Of a DNA stretch of 44,698 nucleotides, positions 16,380 through 24,581 are shown one piece after another. Source of the stretch: Chersky-299 sp963749535. Lineage in GTDB: Bacteria > Actinomycetota > Thermoleophilia > RBG-16-64-13. The stretch is from contig CAVVNF010000034.1 of assembly GCA_963749535.1 (NCBI GenBank), positions 1-44,698 on the forward strand, read 5' to 3'. The first letter of the stretch is position 1. Each line of letters starts with the position of its first letter. A model generated the notes under the pieces. It saw only the letters and a list, made by a program, of their open reading frames with translations. It made no database searches and was not told the DNA's origin. The translations under genes and the position numbers were made by a program.

Positions 16380-16742
16380 TTGGCCATGCTCGCGCGAGAG
16401 CGCAAGAAGCAGAGGGGGAAGCTGACCGTAGGCGCTGACCGGGGTTATAACACCCGCGGGTTTGTGGCCGACACCCGCCGGCTGGGCGTGACCCCACACG
16501 TGGCCCGCAAGCGCCGCTTCAACGCCATAGACGCTTGCACGACCAGCTGGCCCGGCTACGAACTCTCGCAGCGCCGGCGCAAGGTGATCGAAGAGGCTTT
16601 CGGCTGGATGAAGACCACAGGCCCCTTGCACAAGCTTCTCTACCGCGGTCTTCCCAAGGTGACGGCCATCTTCACCTTCGCTCGCGCCGCCTATAACCTG
16701 GTCCGCTTACGAACCTTGCTCGCGGAGCCAGCCCTTCGCTGA
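16380..16742 (+). pseudogene. IS5-type transposase, C-terminal remnant
   Basis: About 115 residues of the C-terminal half of a DDE transposase: KLTVGADRGYNTRGFVADTR carries the second catalytic Asp region, LGVTPHVARKRRFNAID follows, and YELSQRRRKVIEEAFGWMK carries the catalytic Glu. It ends with GLPKVTAIFTFARAAYNLVR. The first catalytic Asp and the whole N-terminal half are missing and no upstream frame restores them, so this is a decayed copy of an IS5-superfamily element. The sequence ttcagcagcctactag at 16875-16890 looks like its surviving right terminal repeat. Confidence 0.8.
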
Positions 16743-16960
16743 GCCGAGAGGACGAAGGCAAGGGTCAGATAGCTCCGCGATTGGGCTCTCCCGGGTCGAA
16801 TCGGGCTGGATCCTCACCGGACGGCGTGCCTCACGGTCATTTCCCTCGACCTAGTCGGTCAACAGGGGCCGGAGTTCAGCAGCCTACTAGCCGGGTATGG
16901 TGAATTCGCCCACCATTGTGCCTACGAAAGTGTTATTCCGCATACGGATGTTGGTTCCCC
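16743..16960. other. 3' end of the IS5-type remnant
   Basis: No gene. ttcagcagcctactag (16875-16890) has the shape of an IS5-type terminal repeat and matches, inverted and with one mismatch, 35155-35170. The IS3-type element starts at 16961. Confidence 0.4.
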
Positions 16961-16989
16961 TGACCTGACCCCATTCTTTGGTCCACTTC

Positions 16990-17892
16990 CTATGATAGTG
17001 CGAGAGCCGGTTCCCGGGTGAGCGCCGGCGGAGCGAATTCTCTGAGCGAGAACCCTGGCCAGATGATTGTCTCTGGGGCCGGTGGGCGTCCGCCCAGTGA
17101 GCTGTGTGGTCGCAGATGGTTGTATTCACGCCTCCAATGTTCGATGAGGATCTGCGCCTCCTTGAGCGTGTAGAAGAGCTCGCCGTTTAAGAGCTCGTCT
17201 CTCAGCTTGCCGTTGAACGACTCGACATATCCGTTCTCCCAGGGGCTGCCAGGTTCGATGAAGAGCGTGGTCACTCCCAGGTTGCTAAGCCAGCCACGCA
17301 CCGCCTTGGCGACGAACTCTGGTCCATTATCACTGCGCATGTGCTCCGGGACGCCGTGCTCGAGGAAGAGTTCCGAGAGCGCGTAGAGCACGTCGTGGCT
17401 TGTGATGTGGCGCGCCACGTGGATAGCTAGGCACTCTCGGGTGTACTCATCGATCACGGTAAGCAGACGGAGCTTGCGGCCGTCGTGAGTGGTCTCGCTC
17501 ACGAAGTCATAGGCCCAGACGTGGTTTCGGTGCTCGGGCCTCAGCCGAATGGAGGAACCGTCGGCCAGCCAGAGACGCCCTCGTTTGGGCTGTTTCGCAG
17601 GCACCTTCAAGCCTTCGGCCCGCCAGATACGCTGCACGCGCTTGGCGTTGACCTCCCAGCCGGCCATCTGCAGAAGGTCGGTGATGCGCCGGTAGCCGTA
17701 GCGGCCGAAGCGGCGGGCGAGAGCGACGATGGCCATGGTCAAGGCGTCTTCATCTTGGCGCACCTGTGGCTGGTGGCGTTGGCTCGAGCGATGCTGGCCA
17801 AGAGCACGGCAGGCCCGGCGTTCGGATACGTGCAGCCCCTCACAGACTGCCTCTATGCACTTGCGCTTGCGTGAGGGGCTTAGAAGTTTCCC
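16990..17892 (-). CDS. IS3-family transposase OrfB (integrase catalytic domain)
   Basis: A DDE transposase read in the -1 frame relative to orfA. After a linker (RKRKCIEAVCEGLHVSERRA) comes the HTH_21 region (RRFGRYGYRRITDLL). The rve core follows: VWAYDFVSETTHDG (first Asp), HMRSDNGPEFVAKAV (second Asp), PWENGYVESFNGKLRDELL (Glu), and a C-terminal YNHLRPHSSLGGRPPAP. Catalytic residues are all present. It is made as an OrfAB fusion by frameshifting at 17892-17886. It could also be initiated at an internal start near 17763. The frame is intact. Confidence 0.92.
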   Translation of the reverse strand, partial: GKLLSPSRKRKCIEAVCEGLHVSERRACRALGQHRSSQRHQPQVRQDEDALTMAIVALARRFGRYGYRRITDLLQMAGWEVNAKRVQRIWRAEGLKVPAKQPKRGRLWLADGSSIRLRPEHRNHVWAYDFVSETTHDGRKLRLLTVIDEYTRECLAIHVARHITSHDVLYALSELFLEHGVPEHMRSDNGPEFVAKAVRGWLSNLGVTTLFIEPGSPWENGYVESFNGKLRDELLNGELFYTLKEAQILIEHWRREYNHLRPHSSLGGRPPAPETIIWPGFSLREFAPPALTREPALALS

Positions 17893-18158
17893 CGGGCGGC
17901 CTCCTGCAAGATCATCTTATCCAGGGTAAGGTCAGAGACCGCCCTGCGCAGTCTTGCATTCTCATGCTCCAGGTCTTTCAGGCGCTTAGCCTGGGAAACA
18001 TCGAGGCCGCCGTACTCCTTACGCCAGCGGTAGTAGCTCACCTCGCTGACGCCGATGGCTTTCACCACCTCGGGTACTTTGTTGCCCTGGCCTAAGAGGA
18101 CCTCGGCCTCACGCAGCTTGGCGATGATCTCCTCGGGGCGGTAGTGCTTCTGGGACAT
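17880..18158 (-). CDS. IS3-family transposase OrfA
   Basis: A 92-residue helix-turn-helix/leucine-zipper protein that binds the IS ends. It contains KHYRPEEIIAKLREAEVLL, VVKAIGVSEVSYYRWRKEYGG (HTH) and a coiled coil (AKRLKDLEHENARLRRAV), then LDKMILQEAARGNF. The stop TAA at 17882-17880 is just past the heptamer G-GGA-AAC (17892-17886), a canonical X-XXY-YYZ -1 frameshift site. Slippage moves the GGA/AAC tRNAs to GGG/AAA and continues into orfB. Confidence 0.9.
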   Translation of the reverse strand: MSQKHYRPEEIIAKLREAEVLLGQGNKVPEVVKAIGVSEVSYYRWRKEYGGLDVSQAKRLKDLEHENARLRRAVSDLTLDKMILQEAARGNF

Positions 18159-18227
18159 GATCTACTTCCTCCCTTCTCGGTCCGAAACCATAACCTAAAG
18201 GTGGACCGATTTCAGGGGGTCAGGTCA

Positions 18228-18586
18228 GCTGGCCCACAAATGCTTCACGATGCTGCCCATCCACGTTCCAACTATGCTCGTGGGCCTGCTTCCTGAGAGA
18301 CTGGGGCACCACGGAATTCGTTCTGCCCACCTTATAGACAAAGTGGTGGGCAGAACGATTCCCTTCCTGGGTGCGATTGATTTGTGCCCAAGCCCCGTAT
18401 CTTTGGGCAGAAAACGATTTCGGGCGCCCGTCCTCCCCACAAGGAGATCCCTTATCACAGCAGGCGATCAAGAATACGCCGCGTTATCGCAACGCCCTGG
18501 AGCGACCAGTGGCCGGGGAGGTATGGAACGATTCGCGTCAGCGAAAGTGTTTGCGGAGCACATGCTTTTCGCTACGGAAGCGGAAT
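18228..18586. other. Intergenic stretch with the 13-bp inverted repeat
   Basis: No supported gene between the IS and the Thr-rich membrane protein. The only structured item is the inverted repeat at 18319-18357. Confidence 0.4.
18319..18357. repeat. Perfect 13-bp inverted repeat
   Basis: cgttctgcccacc (18319-18331) is the exact reverse complement of ggtgggcagaacg (18345-18357), with a 13-bp AT-richer spacer. It lies about 90 bp outside the IS3-type element in a gene-free stretch. It may be an operator, a terminator-like hairpin without T-run, or a fragment of another element. Confidence 0.6.
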
Positions 18587-19231
18587 CTAAGGCACAACAC
18601 CCAATCGTTCCACCTCTAGCCGCCACTTCATGAGGGCCTTCCATTCGCCGTCGGCGGCCGCATTCACCAGTTCCACATTGGATTTAGTGTAGCTAGCCTG
18701 AAGGTCCACTACGGCCCTGTACTCATCCAACAAGGCAATATAGTACTCATCTTGCAGCTTCCGCATCTCGACGGGCGCCTCAGGAAAGGCCTCGACAACC
18801 TGCGCAAGGTTCTTCAGATCGGCGAGAAAGTTGGATAGGTCCCCGCTTTTGCCTGATCCGATGACTTTCTTTGCAGTCTCTATGACCCCTTGTCTGACCG
18901 TATTGAAATCCCGGTAGGCCACGAGGTACGCATCCGCAGAGTATCCGCGCCAAGGATCGGGCTGGGTCGTCGTGGTGGAGGGGAGGAGGGTCGTGGTGGA
19001 GGGGAGGAGGGTCGTGGTGGTTGTAGATGGGAGAGCCGTGGTGGTTGTAGATGGGAGAGCCGTGGTGGTCGTAGATGGGAGAGCCGTGGTGGTCGTCATG
19101 CTCGTCAGTTCAAGAGAAAGCTCATTAACTCTGTTGGAAAGACTGATGGATGTCCAGGCGAGTACCCCGACGGCAGCAAGCGCGAGGACTAGCAGTGCGC
19201 TGAGAACCGCTGTGAGAACGAGCCTTGGCAT
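18587..19231 (-). CDS. Membrane-anchored protein with Thr-rich repeat linker (214 aa)
   Basis: One N-terminal transmembrane helix (VLSALLVLALAAVGVLAW) is followed by a short coiled coil (ISLSNRVNELSLELTSM). A linker of repeated PSTTTTAL / PSTTTLL units covers residues about 45-90. The extracellular C-terminal domain of about 120 helical residues (DAYLVAYRDFNTVRQGVIE, LADLKNLAQVVEAFPEA, LQDEYYIALLDEYRAVVD) has no family I recognise. The linker is encoded by a DNA minisatellite and is likely O-glycosylated and variable in length. The start is ATG 19231; the frame is intact. Confidence 0.75.
   Translation of the reverse strand: MPRLVLTAVLSALLVLALAAVGVLAWTSISLSNRVNELSLELTSMTTTTALPSTTTTALPSTTTTALPSTTTTTLLPSTTTLLPSTTTTQPDPWRGYSADAYLVAYRDFNTVRQGVIETAKKVIGSGKSGDLSNFLADLKNLAQVVEAFPEAPVEMRKLQDEYYIALLDEYRAVVDLQASYTKSNVELVNAAADGEWKALMKWRLEVERLGVVP
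18968..19099. repeat. Minisatellite encoding the Thr-rich linker (21-bp x2 and 24-bp x3 units)
   Basis: Two 21-bp units (plus strand gtcgtggtggaggggaggagg) are followed by three 24-bp units (core gtagatgggagagccgtggt). All are in phase with the reading frame, so gain or loss of a unit only lengthens or shortens the linker. Confidence 0.75.
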
Positions 19232-19444
19232 CTTCGATCCTTCCGATCACGTAATGCCTGAAGAGTCAGAGACGCTACCCACACTAGAATCTGCTAGCGG
19301 TATTTCCTAAACCAGTTGGCGTTAATCAATGGGCAGTCGGCTCGGCCCTACTGACCTCGAAGCTCTCAGTTTCACCTTTGCTTCCACGAATAGGGACGCG
19401 CACGTGCAGCCCTGCAACTCGATGCCGTCATCCTTTCAAGCAGA

Positions 19445-20257
19445 CTACTCTCGCTCTTCCACCACTATTCCCCAGCCAGGCTCAGATGCCCACAAGTAGA
19501 GCGTATGGGGGCCGCTCAGTTCGCCAAGATACTCTTCACCCGAAGCGGGGCCTTTGACTTCGATCGCATTCCCAGGCTCAGCCCCATCAGGAACCATCTC
19601 GAAGTCCATGACCCCAGCACTTACGCGGTAACGAACACGGCATCCTTTCCCTGTCAGGTCGATTGCCTCCACTATTACGCCCGGGTCGCCCTCGCTCGAG
19701 TGGGCCACGACCCGCTTCCAGCCCGGGGAGCTATCGATGGTCGTTGTGGTTGATTGAAGAGTGGATATAGTCGTGGTAGCCGCTTGGGTGATAGAGGTGG
19801 TGACCGGTTCCTCCCTCCAGCGCTTGAACTCGGTAATCCCGCCACCTGACTGCATAACTCTGACAGCTAGCTCTGCCGTGTCATGCAGGGTACCGGTTGA
19901 CCAACCTGGGGCATTCTCTGCATCGTGGGTTGATACCCTATATCCGCCTGCTTCAGGGATGCACCGCATCTTTATCCCAGGTATTTCCGCGTTTTCTCCC
20001 CATATAGCCTCGCCCTGCCGAAGAGCTAGTACCGCTCCTTGAGCGCTCGGGGAGGCTAACGTCAAAGACGTGACGCTCATAGATTCCCGGGTGGCGATGG
20101 TGGAGCTAGCAGTCTCCCCGCCGCAGCCGGAGACGGACCCTGCAACAAGCAGCAGAGCAGAGACCAACAAAGCCAGAACGAGAGTCCAACAGGACAACAT
20201 CGAACGCTGGTGATTATCGGCGTGCGGCGATTCGACGATGGAGAGTACGGCTCTCAT
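19445..20257 (-). CDS. Lipoprotein of unknown function
   Basis: The signal sequence LVLALLVSALLLVAGSVSGCGG ends in a lipobox (VSGC), so the mature protein is lipid-anchored outside the membrane. The body has two parts: a region with AVLALRQGEAIWGENAEIPG and RVSTHDAENAPGW, and, after a Thr-rich linker (TTTISTLQSTTTTID), a beta-rich domain with DPGVIVEAIDLTGKGCRVRY and YLGELSGPHTLYLWASE. I do not recognise either domain. ATG 20257 gives a long n-region; ATG near 20200 (MLSCWTLVLALL) would give a normal signal peptide and is equally possible. Confidence 0.7.
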   Translation of the reverse strand: MRAVLSIVESPHADNHQRSMLSCWTLVLALLVSALLLVAGSVSGCGGETASSTIATRESMSVTSLTLASPSAQGAVLALRQGEAIWGENAEIPGIKMRCIPEAGGYRVSTHDAENAPGWSTGTLHDTAELAVRVMQSGGGITEFKRWREEPVTTSITQAATTTISTLQSTTTTIDSSPGWKRVVAHSSEGDPGVIVEAIDLTGKGCRVRYRVSAGVMDFEMVPDGAEPGNAIEVKGPASGEEYLGELSGPHTLYLWASEPGWGIVVEERE

Positions 20258-20743
20258 GGGCCTTCGAAAGACTCGTCTACCATAATGTCACAGCTTAAGG
20301 GCTCCCCGTCCCTACTTCCACACCGTTCTCGCCTGCTCGCACTGTCGAAGTGGAGCACACCTTGGCGAGCGGATCACGCATCCCCACCCGCCAGGACTCC
20401 CCGAGCGACAGTGATGATACCTTTCTGGTCTGTGAGTCAGCATATGCCGTTTGGCAAGACCGTCAAGGTGCGTCTCGGGCCTGCGTTAGTCGAAGCCTAG
20501 TCATACAGCTTCACGTACGCCTCGCTTGGCTGCGTGGCCAAGGCGAGGAAGAGCCTGACCGGCGACGAGATTGACGCCACCGACCACGATGCGTGGTAGA
20601 CGATCACGACCGGGTGAGGAGGTAGATGCCCTCCTTCTGCAAACGGACGCGCCCGGGGTGACCCCTCAGAACGGGACTTAGCCGGATCGCGTGGGCACAA
20701 ACTGCGCACCAACAGCGGGTTTCTTGGATTACCTCTGAATGCA
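20258..20743. other. Intergenic stretch before the tRNA-Ser fragment
   Basis: About 490 bp with no supported gene on either strand. Confidence 0.4.
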
Positions 20744-20798
20744 CTTGAAAACCGGCACGGCGCAAGCCGTCGCGGGTTCGAATCCCGCCCCCTCCGCC
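20744..20798 (+). repeat. Orphan 3' half of tRNA-Ser(UGA), probable integration scar
   Basis: The segment starts exactly at the anticodon loop CTTGAAA (anticodon TGA, 20746-20748). It continues with the 3' stem ACCGG, a long variable arm ACGGC-gcaa-GCCGT, T-arm GCGGG-TTCGAAT-CCCGC, acceptor strand CCCCTCC, discriminator G (20796) and CC. The preceding bases (tctgaatgca) cannot form the 5' anticodon stem and no D-arm exists. Cut-off at the anticodon loop is the usual crossover point of tRNA-targeting integrases. Confidence 0.8.
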
Positions 20799-21013
20799 TT
20801 GTTTGCAGGTATGTTTACTCCCAGATTGCGCGCCCGCAACCAGCTTTTCGGCTTGCCGGGAGTGAGCTTCGCATTGCCTCCGTCCGAATTATCCACACGC
20901 GGCCAACCTTGGTGGTGCGGAGGCTTAGCATGTAAACCCAGATGGCTTCTTGGACGTGTTAGGGACAGTGGAAGGCGGCTTGCAAGACACGGCGAAACTC
21001 CAGTGAGGAGCAC

Positions 21014-21559
21014 ATGAGAAGCTCGGAGTGGGTGACGACAATGGTGGATCGGCCCGCGAGAGTACCGGCAAGCGATGCAGAGAAAGTCGCCGGCGTCGAG
21101 GCCCTGTTCAGCCGGCATTACGCACCCCTGGTTAGAAGTCTCTCATTTGTCGCGCTCGATCGGGATCTGGCGGCCGACGCGGCCCAAGAGGCCTTCTTCC
21201 AGCTCTACCTCAAGTGGGACCGCATCTCCCAATACGATGATCCGATCGGCTGGGTCTACCGGGTGGCCATCAACCGGTGTAAGGACCACCGACGGGCTAT
21301 AGTCCGGGCCGCTCGCCTGCTGGAGTGGGTTGCAGGATCCATGGATCGAGACGGATCCTCCTGGACGCCCGAGATCGATTTCAAGGACGCGTTGCGCCGG
21401 CTCCCCGGCCGCCAGCGTACAGCCGCTGCCCTCCACTACGTCGCCGATCTGTCCGTCGCCCAGGTGGCCGAGGTCATGGACATCTCCGAAGGCGCGGTCA
21501 AGAGCCATCTATCCCGAGCACGAGAGAGTCTTAGAGCGGAACTTGGAGCAGGGTCATGA
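21014..21559 (+). CDS. ECF-type RNA polymerase sigma factor
   Basis: A 181-residue extracytoplasmic-function sigma factor. Region 2 (LFSRHYAPLVRSLSFVALD, AADAAQEAFFQLYLKWDRI, DPIGWVYRVAINRCKDHRR) and region 4 (ALRRLPGRQRTAAALHYVADLS, QVAEVMDISEGAVKSHLSRARESLRA) are complete. ATG 21014 has TGAGGAG very close (3 nt); ATG 21041 is an alternative. The stop overlaps the start of the next gene (ATGA at 21556), so the two are coupled. The partner is a membrane GerMN-Gmad2 protein rather than a classical zinc-binding anti-sigma factor. Confidence 0.92.
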   Translation: MRSSEWVTTMVDRPARVPASDAEKVAGVEALFSRHYAPLVRSLSFVALDRDLAADAAQEAFFQLYLKWDRISQYDDPIGWVYRVAINRCKDHRRAIVRAARLLEWVAGSMDRDGSSWTPEIDFKDALRRLPGRQRTAAALHYVADLSVAQVAEVMDISEGAVKSHLSRARESLRAELGAGS

Positions 21560-22629
21560 AGAGATCTGACGATAACGATTCGCTGCAGGGGCGGTTCGAG
21601 CGGAACGCCCCCCCAGTAGACACACCTAAAGACTGGATGGAAGTGAGGTCTAGGATGCTTGAGCACAGCCGTAGGCCGGCCCGGCGGCGTCTGCGCGCCG
21701 CAGCCATCTCGTTCGCCGTCATTGTCGTGGTGGCCGCCTTGGTAGTCGGCGGCGTCGAGGCCTTCACACACCTTGGCGGACACCGGCCAACGATTCTGTT
21801 CGGGGGAGACACGACGACCCTCTCCACCGCCCCGATAACGACCACCACGTCGTCAACCCAGCCCACTACCTCGACAAACCCAGCCACGGGCTCTTCGACC
21901 ACCCAGGCCGCCAACACCATGACCATCTCGGTCTACTTCACGAGCGGTGAGAAGATCGCTGCCGCTCACCGGGTGATCGCCAAGACTCAAGGTACCGGCC
22001 AGGCCGCCATGCTGGCACTGCTCGCCGGACCGACCGCCGAGGAGACGGCGTCAGGGCTGGTGGGGGCGATACCCCAGGGCACCCGGCTCTTGGGGCTCAC
22101 CATCAAGAACGGCGTAGCCACCGTGGATCTCTCCAAGGAGTATGAATCCGGTGGAGGCAGTCTCTCGATGTCTATGCGGGTCGCCCAGGTGGTTTACACG
22201 CTCACCCAGTTCCCGACGGTGAGCAAAGTCAGCTTCGAACTCGAGGGCCAGCCGGTGATCGCCCTCGGGGGCGAGGGCCTCATCCTCGACCATCCGACGG
22301 GACGGGCCGACTACGAGGACCTGACACCGGCCATTCTGGTGGAATCGCCGGCCGTGGGTGACACGGTGAAGAGTCCCATGCACGTGACGGGCTCAGCCAA
22401 CACTTTCGAGGCCACCTTCACCCTCGACCTGCTAGACGCGAACGGTCAGGTCATGGCGGAGAAGCAGGTGATGGCCACATCGGGCACCGGGACCCGGGGC
22501 ACTTTTGCCGTTGACGTCCCCTTCACTCTCGCTGAGTCGGGTGGTGGCACATTGAAGGTGTTCGAGCTTTCAGCCAAGGACGGCTCTCCCATCAACGTGG
22601 TGGAGGTGCCGATTAAACTGACCAAGTGA
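21556..22629 (+). CDS. Membrane-anchored GerMN-Gmad2 domain protein
   Basis: A 357-residue protein. A cytoplasmic N-terminus of about 50 residues (TPKDWMEVRSRMLEHSRRP) leads to one transmembrane helix (AAAISFAVIVVVAALVVGGV). Then come a Thr/Ser-rich linker, a GerMN domain (TISVYFTSGEKIAAAHRVI, LLAGPTAEETASGLVGAIP, VATVDLSKEYESGGG, VVYTLTQFPTVSKVSFELEG) and a C-terminal Gmad2 immunoglobulin-like domain (ILVESPAVGDTVKSPMHVTG, VPFTLAESGGGTLKVFELSA). The gene overlaps the ECF sigma gene by 4 bp. From position and topology the N-terminus could act as a membrane anti-sigma, an inference only. GerM domains occur in spore germination and division-site proteins. Confidence 0.88.
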   Translation: MKRSDDNDSLQGRFERNAPPVDTPKDWMEVRSRMLEHSRRPARRRLRAAAISFAVIVVVAALVVGGVEAFTHLGGHRPTILFGGDTTTLSTAPITTTTSSTQPTTSTNPATGSSTTQAANTMTISVYFTSGEKIAAAHRVIAKTQGTGQAAMLALLAGPTAEETASGLVGAIPQGTRLLGLTIKNGVATVDLSKEYESGGGSLSMSMRVAQVVYTLTQFPTVSKVSFELEGQPVIALGGEGLILDHPTGRADYEDLTPAILVESPAVGDTVKSPMHVTGSANTFEATFTLDLLDANGQVMAEKQVMATSGTGTRGTFAVDVPFTLAESGGGTLKVFELSAKDGSPINVVEVPIKLTK

Positions 22630-23158
22630 TCATCCACGATTGGGAGGCGATTCCCCCATCCGCCATGCACGACCGGCGGAATTGCGGCTCTCAGCGGTGA
22701 AGGGCGGCTGTCGGCATTAAGCCTTGATCCAGGTAACCCTCGCTTCTCATGGTAGAGCCTGGGCAGAGTACAGGCTTGAAACGAAGGGGGCCTCGGACAA
22801 TACTCTTTCCGGGACCTCTCGCTCAACGCTGACAAGCCGATCGAGGCGGTTTCCACGCTCGGCGAACGCATAGCGGCGAGCGATGAGGGCATCTCCAACG
22901 ACTAACGTCGCCAAGACGCCACGCGAGGCGGTTGCAGTCCTTGTGGACCATGGGCGGGGTTTACGGCTGAAGTGGACGGGCTGACAAGGACAGAGGGGTG
23001 ACTGAGGCTGGGGTATCGATCTTCCCCTCTCCGGTCCTGCAGCCTCCGCGCGACCAGTTCGTTCTGGGGTCGGACAGCCTAACCGGCCATCTTTCCCTCC
23101 GCCTCTCGTGGTAACTTGGTCGCACGATTTTCGATTAAGACTAGTCTAGGGGTGAGCT
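22630..23158. other. Intergenic stretch, 529 bp
   Basis: No supported gene. A plus-strand stretch around 22780-22905 (SFRDLSLNADKP, IEAVSTLGERIAASDEG) reads like the tail of a protein but has no start, so it may be a gene remnant. GGGGTGAG just before 23159 is a plausible RBS for the aminotransferase. Confidence 0.35.
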
Positions 23159-24344
23159 TTGGCAATCAACATCCAAGATTTTAAAGAGATCGATCCTGCC
23201 GAGAGGCTCCTCATGGGCGCCGGGCCGTGCAACATGCCGCCGCGGGTGTTTCGGGCCGTGGCCGCCCCCTCCGTGGGTTATCTGGATCCCTACCTTTTCC
23301 AGATCATGGACGAGACGCAAGAGCTGCTCCGGGCCCTCTTCCGAACGGCCAACCCAGTGACCCTGCCGATGTCCGCCACGGGCGGCGGCGGGATGGAGAC
23401 GGCCTTCGTCAACCTGATCGAGCCGGGCGACCAGGTGGTCATCGGGGTGAATGGTCTGTTCGGCAGCCGCATGTGCGACATCGCGGAACGCCTGGGGTGC
23501 GACGTGGTGCGCGTGGACGTGGAATGGGGCCGTGCCGTTCCCGCAGAGAAGATGGAAGCGGCGCTCAAGGGTAAGGCTCCCAAGATCGTCGCCGTCGTGA
23601 ACGCGGAGACCTCCACCGGGGCCTGCACGCCGCTCAAAGACATCGCCAAGCTGGCCCACGATCACGGGGCCATGTTCCTGGCCGACACCGTCACCTCGCT
23701 GGCTGGGATAGACGTGTCACTCGACGCCGACGGCGTGGATGTCGCGTACAGCGGCACGCAGAAATGCATCTCGGCCTTCCCGGGCATCTCGCTCGTGTCC
23801 TTCGGCCCCGCGGCGTTGAAAGCGCTGGACGCCCGCAAGACCAAAGTGCCCAACTGGTATCTGGACATGACTATGATCCGGGACTATTGGGGACCGGCCA
23901 GGAAGTACCACCATACGCCGGCGATCAATATGATCTACGGCCTGCGCGAAGCGCTGCGGATCGTCTTCGAGGAGGGCCTCGAGGCCCGGTTCGCGCGGCA
24001 TATGGCTGAATCACCGCGCTCTTGTCGCCGGACTGGAAGCCATGGGGCTGTCGATGCTGGTGCCCCAGGGCGAGAGACTGCCCATGCTGAACTCGGTGCG
24101 GATACCCGCGGGGGCCGAGGACGCAAAGATCCGCGGAGCTCTCTTGCGAGAATACGGGATCGAGATCAGCGGCGGACTAGGAGAGTTGGGCGGCAAGGTC
24201 TGGCGGATCGGCCTCATGGGCTACAACGCTCAGCCGAGGAACGTCCTGCTCCTGCTGGCCGCTCTGCAAGCCGTTCTCATGGGCCAAGGCATCAAGGTGA
24301 ATCCCGGCGCCATCGAGGCCGCTGCGGCGGTCTGGGCCGGATAG
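23159..24344 (+). pseudogene. Class-V aminotransferase (alanine-glyoxylate / serine-glyoxylate type), one frameshift
   Basis: A PLP-dependent fold-type I aminotransferase of about 394 residues. It has the N-terminal LLMGAGPCNMPPRVF motif, TGGGGMETAFVNLIEPGD (phosphate-binding loop), AETSTGACTPLKDIA, LADTVTSLAGIDVSLDADG and the PLP-lysine motif SGTQKCISAFPG. After the shift the C-terminal domain ends with YGIEISGGLGELGGKVWRIG. One extra G in 'atggctgaat' near 24005 breaks the frame; with atgctgaat the protein reads through (RHMLNHRALVAGL). The start TTG 23159 follows GGGGTGAG; ATG 23212 is too far inside. The family transfers amino groups between alanine or serine and glyoxylate, or acts on purine-catabolism ureidoglycine; which substrate applies here is unclear. 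Confidence 0.87.
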
Positions 24345-24481
24345 CGGTCGCCTGACAGGCATTTCGCGCCGCTGGGCGCGAGTCCCGCGCAGGGCCGTAC
24401 GCGGGTCCGGCGTGACTCAGGCGCAGGCCGGGCGCGGGTCGGCCCCAGGTGAGGGACAGGTCGAGCGTAACTGGAATAAGC

Positions 24482-24511
24482 CAAGGGCTGGAGAGATCTC
24501 CAGCCCTTGTT
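24482..24511. terminator. Bidirectional intrinsic terminator
   Basis: A near-perfect palindrome: caagggctggaga at 24482-24494 is repeated inverted as tctccagcccttg, with a 2-4 nt loop and TTG/TT after it. It lies between convergent genes (aminotransferase and SLH protein). Confidence 0.7.
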
Positions 24512-24581
24512 GCATTCTGAGTCGGCGCACCAAGCGATCCGCGATGTCGCGCAGCGGCTATCGCCGGAGACGCGCCCCTCG

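Larger units (their letters stand above)
16961..18227 (-). mobile_element. IS3-family insertion sequence, apparently complete (1267 bp)
   Basis: The ends are imperfect inverted repeats. TGACCTGACCCC at 16961 on the plus strand and the same 12 bases read on the minus strand from 18227 are followed on both sides by a GGTCCAC block (16980 region and 18201 region). The element carries orfA and orfB with a -1 slippery heptamer between them. The length is typical. No convincing target-site duplication is seen (left flank ...cccc, right flank gctg...), so it may be an old insertion or the site has been rearranged. Confidence 0.88.

Noticed and set aside
20729..21118. Minus-strand ORF across the tRNA-Ser fragment.
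   Set aside because: It contains the GAGFEPATA peptide that is the well-known false translation of tRNA sequence.
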